A stretch of 64,000 nucleotides of DNA, taken from the NCBI GenBank assembly GCA_030544215.1, contig JARZZO010000013.1:1913001-1977000 (forward strand), read 5' to 3'. Positions 58,852 through 64,000 of the stretch are shown piece by piece (position 1 is the first letter of the stretch; each line of letters opens with the position of its first letter). Below the pieces are notes generated by a model. It ran no database searches. It had not been told where the DNA came from and was given only the letters and a program-made list of their open reading frames with translations. The translations under genes were made by a program, and so were the position numbers. This DNA comes from Zantedeschia hybrid cultivar (lineage: Eukaryota; Streptophyta; Magnoliopsida; Alismatales; Araceae).

Positions 58852-59977
58852 GATATTAGATTACCTTTTCAAAGATTTAATCAAACAAGTTGTACAGAGA
58901 TTAATCAAACAAGTGGATGCTTAACGTGATTTTAGGGTTCCTTGTTGAGTTATTTGAATTGGATTAAACCACAATTTCGCTCAGGGAAGGATCCTAGTTT
59001 CAGTTCAGTTTCCACCGTTATTCTCTAGGGTTCTCTCTCACAACGCTTTCGGAATCTAGCCGGGACTTCAATTGGTACAACCAGTCCGATGATCAAGGAG
59101 GAATACCTTGATTTTGGGGACTTATGGAGGTCTCAACGTCAACTTCTCTAGTCTGATCAAGGGACCAACCCAATCAGAGAGAGTTGCTGACGTCGAGTAA
59201 TGTGTTCCTAAGAAGAGGAGGGTTTTCACCTCAATGCGTATGCCCTGCGACCTGGATGGCCTATAATGCTTAATAAAATAATGGGTAGCTAGCACTCAAA
59301 ACACAGAAATCTGGAAACTGAAAAATAATTAAGAAACTGTATGAATCGCGTCGATGATAGTCGACGCTATTCAAAACAGAGCTTAATTCTTTCGCAGAAA
59401 CAGATCTGAAAAATAACTAAAAAACTGTCTGAATAGCGTCGATGGTGGTCGACGCTATTCAACACAGAACTTAATTATTTCGCAGAAACAGATGCAAACA
59501 GCAGAGAAAGTCTGAAGACTAAAAGGCGTCTGGGTGTGCTGACGCTGTTTTGAAACGCGTCAACGTTCCTGGACGCTTTTTAGTTCGCAGAAACAGATTT
59601 GCAGGAGGATTTTCTGGGTCGAATCCTCCTCAAACAGGGTAAAAGGCAGTAAACAATCGACTCATGCAAAGATTTTTAATTTCAGATTTTAAACAGGATG
59701 ATTTACTAACTAAACAACTAGGAAATCACTCAATCACACATCATTTTTATCACAAAAACAACTTTTTTTTGAACTAATCAAGGGGAGGGTAAGATCTTGC
59801 CACTGGGGTGTGCACGTGGTGCACGAGGGAAATTAATTAAACTGAACACTCACCAATTGGTGAGAACGTGTCGAGAGACACAAATGGTGCACCGTGGGTG
59901 CCCGATATGATAATAGCAAGAACAAAAGGAAACTAAAAGATGGCGAGACCAAGTCCCACCGTGATCGCCAAAAGAGC
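58852..59977 (-). other. Gypsy-4 5' leader with primer site and dyads
   Basis: On minus the LTR end (CACCTACA) is followed after six bases by TGGCGATCACGGTGGGAC, a likely primer-binding site (about 59954-59971). Four dyads lie at 59341-59374, 59429-59462, 59519-59552 and 59550-59583. The dyad at 59429 has TGAATAGCGTC perfectly complementary to GACGCTATTCA. No coding domain. Confidence 0.75.
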
Positions 59978-61445
59978 TGTAGGTGCTGAAAATGCTCGTG
60001 TGATTAATATGAAAAAGTTATGTTGTTTAGTGTAAACTAACCTATTAAAAACAAACAGCAACTAAAGTGCAGTGATCGCTAGAAACTTTTAACTAAAAAA
60101 TTTCAAAAGAGAGTTTTGATCGCCTACTTGTTTGAACGCGGAAGAATGAGTCTTTGGTTCCCCTCCTTCAGCCGGCTGAAGAAAGAGAGCCCTTTCTTTG
60201 TTCTTTTGTTCTTGCTGTTGAGGTTGAGGTTGAGGATCGTCCAGAAGTTCTTCTGACTTGGTGCTTGATTTCCCCTTTTTGATCTCTTGTTGTTGTTGAG
60301 TACAGCAGAGATAGAGAAAGAAAAACGAAATGAAGAAACACTGATGAGAATTTTAAGTAGAAGTAATATCAAAACTAACCATGATTATAAACATGCTTAA
60401 ATAGCAAACTCACTTGTTTAAATCGTTTTGAAACCCCTTTAAAACAAATAGGTTTTGGGAAATTAATGTTGTGGTGTGTGTTGCATGAAGTGATTATGAG
60501 GCATAAAACTAATGAAGATGTAAAATGAAATTAAAAAATGAAACACTTATGCCCAGTTGGTTTGAAGCCTTGAAAGGATGAAGATCTTGAAAAGGGACGC
60601 CGACTTCTGGAAATGGCAGCGCTCCGGCGTTCCGACGTTGTTGCTTCGATCTTCAATTCGCTATAACGCTATGGCTCAACTCAATTCAATTCTCTTTTTT
60701 TTTTTTTTTTTTTAAACTCTTTGATATGCAAGGTATTTATAGGCTTTTTTTGCGTTCGCGATTAACATAGAAAAATCTAGGATTTATCTACCTTAACCGA
60801 CAGATAAACACTAATTAATTCGTCTTTATCTGTAATTATCTAAAACGCGTCCACCTTGGCTGACGCCTTTCAGATTTAATTAAGATAAGGATAAATATCC
60901 GGGAAAACTTATATTTATCTTTATTAGCTAAAACGCGTCCACATATGTAGACGTCTTTTAAACTAATTAAGATAAGGATAAACATCCGGAAGAGAAGTTA
61001 AAATAGCTTAGGAAACCTAAAACGCGTCGACCTTTACAGACGTCTTTTAGCCAATAAATCAATTGATTAAAATTTAAATTTAAATGTTAAAACATGAATA
61101 AACTCTAAATCGCGTCCACACATGTTGACGCGTTTTAGAATTTCTGAATCGCGTCCACACAGGTTGACACGTTTTAGAAAGAATTCTGAATCGCGTCCAC
61201 ACAGGTTGACACGTTTTAGAATTCTGAATCGTGTCCACACAGGTTGACACGTTTTAGAATTCTGCATATTTTAACTGAAATTTGAGCTAAAATCAATTTA
61301 ATTGATTAACTTAAATATGTCTATTAAACCCGACACTCAAAAATATCAATAAAAATTAATTAATGATTAAATATCAAACCATTATGAGGCATTATTATAT
61401 GATATGAAATTTACTCGAAATGACGTCAAAATTAACGTGTCTACA
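59978..61445 (-). repeat. Gypsy-4 5' LTR (1,468 bp)
   Basis: Nearly identical to 46494-47960. It carries the same seven dyads (from 60840 to about 61257) and the TATA box at about 60734-60741. The one-base length difference is in the poly(T) tract at about 60694-60712. Confidence 0.93.
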
Positions 61446-63172
61446 CCCACCTGCCTTCTCCCTTTCTATCTCTTTATCCCTCTGTTTATTGTTCACAGAA
61501 CAATAATAGGATTGGGAGACCCGACCCCATTACATCATCATCCTCTCCCTCCTAACCATCGCCCTTCTCCCTCTCTGTTCTCTCATCACTCTCCTTATAC
61601 ATGACTGCTATTGCGTGTTATTATTGTTGTGTCACTGCAACGGAGCAGTAGAGAAAAAAAAAAGGCTCCACTGCAGTACCCTTTTCCCTCTTGGTTTTCA
61701 TCGGCAATAAAGAAGAAAAGAAGAGGAAGGAGAAGAACCTATGAGGGGAGGGCCAGGCCTACACGAAGCCGCCGACTGCCCTGGCTGGCGCCGTTGCTGA
61801 CATTGGCAGCTCCTGCTACTGCCGTCGCCCGGTCCCATCGGGGCTGCCGTCATGCTGCTGCCTCTGTCGCATCCATCCATCGCCACCGCCGCTGCCGTCG
61901 GCATCACCCGTCGGCGCCACCATTGTCCATCAACACCGCCGGTTCGGTCACCCATAGCTGCCACCGTCATCTTTCCTTTCTCGCCTCTCTTGTTCTCTCC
62001 GTCTAGGGTTAGGAGGGAAGGTGGAAGAGGAGAAAGGGCTGGCCTTGCCCTTCTTCATCTGATCGGATCAACCTGATTTTGACCGATTTAACTTAAGGGC
62101 CCAAGTCTTTCTCCTTCAAGCTGGTCCGACCAAGGTGCAGCAAGTTCGAGCCAAGTTCACCTCCGGTTTGCTATAGTGCACCAAGGGGTGCACTAGGACT
62201 GTTATCGCACCACCAGTGCCACGACCTGGTCTGTGCTCCGTTCGATGTGCCGGTCGCATCGTTGGTCTCGTCTTAACGCATCTGACGTCCTCTACCACTC
62301 CGATGATCTTTGGTGCCTCGTTTTCTGGGCCTGCCTCCGATGGCGCGTCGATTGTGCCAGGTCTCCTCTGTGCTCCGTTTTATGCGCCAATCGTATTGGT
62401 GGCATCCTTGTAACAAGGTGGATCTCGTCCAGTGTCCCATCCATTAGCAGTGCATCATTTTACATGACGTTCTTACACATGCCCTATGGACGTCTATTTG
62501 CGCATCTTGAGGCCTACGTTAGTCGACTCGATTTGCGTGCCAACTTTTAGACGCCTCTGCTTACATGGCACATTTCGGGAGATGATGGCTACTGACTACT
62601 CGAGTAAATATTAGGGGTTGTCTGAAGACGTTGTATGGATCAACTTAAAGAGTGATTGGAACTAGTTTAAGACTGACATTTAGAGTCTACTTTCTAAATT
62701 AAGGGAGGCGGTTGACACCAATCCGGTGTTGATCAAACAACATGAAAAATCAATAGAAGATGTAGTTTATGAGGCTGACCCAACATTGACTGAGGAGTAT
62801 GAAAGCCAAATGAAAGATGTATATTATGAAGCCGATCTAGTGCTAGAAGATGAGTATTTAAGAGAGGTCGAGTCCGAGATGTTTGCAGCAGATGATGACC
62901 TCCTCTTTGCTGAGCAAAATGAGCCGAAAATGGAAGAGATAACTAGAGATGTGGTCGATCAACCAGAGGTCATTCAAGACACCATCAACCTGCATGATTT
63001 TGACCACATATGGGGTGATATTGAGACACTTTCTGCCTCAAGTTGAGGCATTCCTTAGCATGGAGATCCAAGGGGCATCAATGGTGTTTCTTAGATTTGT
63101 TACTCATCATTTCCTCTTGGATATTATATCATTTTAAAACTCGAAGACGAGTTTTCTCGAACCAGGGTAGAA
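61446..63172 (+). other. Gypsy-3 internal region, right part
   Basis: GC-rich, proline/serine-rich frames at 61611-62006 without domains, then mixed sequence. The only plausible coding remnant is at 62684-63046. A purine-rich CCAGGGTAGAA just before the LTR (63162-63172) is the polypurine tract candidate. Confidence 0.6.
62684..63046 (+). pseudogene. Acidic reading frame in gypsy-3, unknown
   Basis: Open from a stop at 62681 to TGA 63044-63046 without a good ATG near the start. It encodes a strongly acidic segment with an internal repeat: VVYEADPTLTEEYESQMKD and VYYEADLVLEDEYLREVES. I do not recognise it. It may be a gag or ORF remnant of the autonomous partner. Confidence 0.45.
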
Positions 63173-63681
63173 TGATGGGAGTCTAAGTTCAGTAAGCTTT
63201 ATTATGCTTAGAACCTTCTGAAGGTCCATTTGAAGTGTAGAGTACTTTTAGAGGAGTCCATATGTATTTTATTTGGCCCATTTGGAACCCATTTAGCATG
63301 TTTTTTATTTTTCTGAATTTTAGACCTGATTTTCTATTTTTTAGAGATTTTTAATGCGAATTTTCGCAATAATTATCTAGTTAGAAGACTTTGAGTCTAT
63401 CTTAGAGTTGGGTAGTCGAGTTTGAGTCGGAAAGGTCCCTAAACATTATATATATGGATGCAATCTCTTTTCTAACTATGGAGGATTATTTGCACGAATT
63501 TTGGATATTTTTCTATGTTCCTCTTTATGACGGAGAAGACGTCCCTGCGACGGGGTCGAATCTGCCCTGCGAGGGGCTAGGTGTGACGTCCAAGCCGCCG
63601 GTACAACGCCAGAGGGCTCTCCACTACCGGTGTGACGTCGGTAGTGTCTCCCATCCCCTTCATCCTCTTCGTCCCCCATCA
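63173..63681 (+). repeat. Gypsy-3 3' LTR (509 bp)
   Basis: TGATGGGAGTCTAAG to CCCCCATCA. Homologous to 45839-46352 with visible divergence and small indels. It is clearly more diverged than the gypsy-4 LTR pair, which fits its outer position. Confidence 0.88.
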
Positions 63682-64000
63682 CAATGTCTTACAAGGATTG
63701 GAGTGATATCAGAGTAGGACCTGTGCACTATGATAAGGACTACTTCGGGAACGAACCACATATAAGCTAGTGGGCTTGTAGTAACTTAGTTATAGACTCA
63801 GTACGAGGAAAGCGCTACGCATAAAAAAGGGCTATCTACAGAGTAATCAGTCCTATATTAGAAAATAAAAAAAAATTGTTAGGCCATACATGTGAGATTT
63901 GGATCTGTAAGTTATGAGGTGTCTTTTGGAGACAAAACCGTGCGGACTTGGCCAAAATAGGCAAATACCTCACAAAGATTGTATCAGGTCATGACAAAAA
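63682..64000. repeat. Approximately 350-360 bp tandem repeat, right part
   Basis: Continues the third unit: TCTTACAAGGATTGGAGTGATATCAG, a GTAACTTAGTTATAGACTC stretch equivalent to 45586, then ACCGTGCGGACTTGGCC. It runs off the window. Confidence 0.7.

Larger units (their letters stand above)
46494..61445 (-). mobile_element. Gypsy-4: 15-kb Tat-lineage Ty3/gypsy element
   Basis: Ends TGTAGG (46494) and TCTACA (61445), with duplication CCCAC at 46489-46493 and 61446-61450. Coding runs on minus: gag-protease 58851-54931, a linker, then pol 54346-50465 with RT, RNase H, a second RNase H and integrase. The second RNase H between the first and integrase is the mark of the Tat (Ogre/Retand-type) group. 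The two LTRs differ by roughly 25-30 positions by eye over about 1,467 bp, so the insertion is young. Point stops still block every long frame. Confidence 0.93.
45839..63681 (+). mobile_element. Gypsy-3: coding-poor LTR retrotransposon hosting gypsy-4
   Basis: The left LTR is 45839-46352, the primer-binding site 46357-46370 and the right LTR 63173-63681. Flanks are TAATG (45834-45838) and CAATG (63682-63686), a 5-bp duplication with one mismatch, and the surrounding tandem repeat is continuous across it. Without gypsy-4 the internal region is only about 1.9 kb and holds no gag, RT or integrase domain that I can recognise. I infer a non-autonomous element. Confidence 0.85.

Noticed and set aside
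46494..61445. Recent, possibly active gypsy-4, given its near-identical LTRs
   Set aside because: At least seven premature stops in gag-pol make this copy unable to encode its own proteins. Young by LTR divergence, but dead.
61404..62413. GC-rich reading frames (P/R/H-rich) that could be a small host gene
   Set aside because: They lie between the gypsy-3 LTRs, have no domain or splice structure, and overlap on both strands.

Overview
The window is a stretch of a large, transposon-rich flowering-plant genome. The evidence is intron-split host exons of a plant leucine-rich-repeat gene, Ty3/gypsy elements of Tat/Athila type with a second (archaeal-like) RNase H, L1- and RTE-type LINEs, and hAT transposons with BED finger, DUF659 and hAT dimerisation regions. 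I cannot name the species. I see no bacterial features, tRNA or rRNA genes, or CRISPR.

Only one host gene is visible. It is the 3' part (264 codons plus stop, nine exons) of a ribonuclease-inhibitor-type LRR protein on the + strand, from 9197 to 44771. Its first three exons (9197-9826) are separated from the last six (43845-44771) by a single phase-0 intron of 34,018 bp. Joining the two sides restores an unbroken LRR register. The 5' half of the gene must lie to the left of the window.

The intron is a stack of nested mobile elements, several delimited exactly by target-site duplications (TSDs). A minus-strand L1-type LINE (about 10490-33370) was cut by LTR C (11463-15785, TSD GGTCC), LTR D (16257-18371, TSD CTTTG) and hAT-1 (20313-33178, TSD ATTGAATC). 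hAT-1 was then cut inside its BED-finger exon by gypsy-2 (23931-31454, TSD CAGAC). A second, older hAT copy (34267-43292) contains an RTE LINE (about 36287-40090), and that contains a solo LTR of the gypsy-2 family (36540-38748, TSD TCCCT). Nearly all of these point antisense to the host gene.

Left of the gene are a decayed Tat/Athila-like gypsy gag with its LTR (1-5150), a second LTR of related type in the opposite direction, and a LINE 3' end (about 6440-7965). Right of the gene is an approximately 350-360 bp tandem repeat. It was interrupted by a coding-poor gypsy-type element (gypsy-3, 45839-63681), which in turn contains a 15-kb Tat-lineage element (gypsy-4, 46494-61445, TSD CCCAC). Gypsy-4 has G-patch, protease, RT, two RNase H regions and integrase, all killed by point stop codons.

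The most striking unexplained signal is a fixed-geometry 34-bp dyad: a 12-bp arm ending in GCGTC, exactly 10 bp of free sequence, then the complementary arm starting with GACGC. It is repeated dozens of times. It sits in the U3 promoter region of gypsy-2, its solo LTR and gypsy-4, and also in gypsy-4 untranslated regions, although these LTRs otherwise look unrelated. A second signal is a cassette of hairpins with compensatory stem changes shared by five LTRs of another group (A-E).
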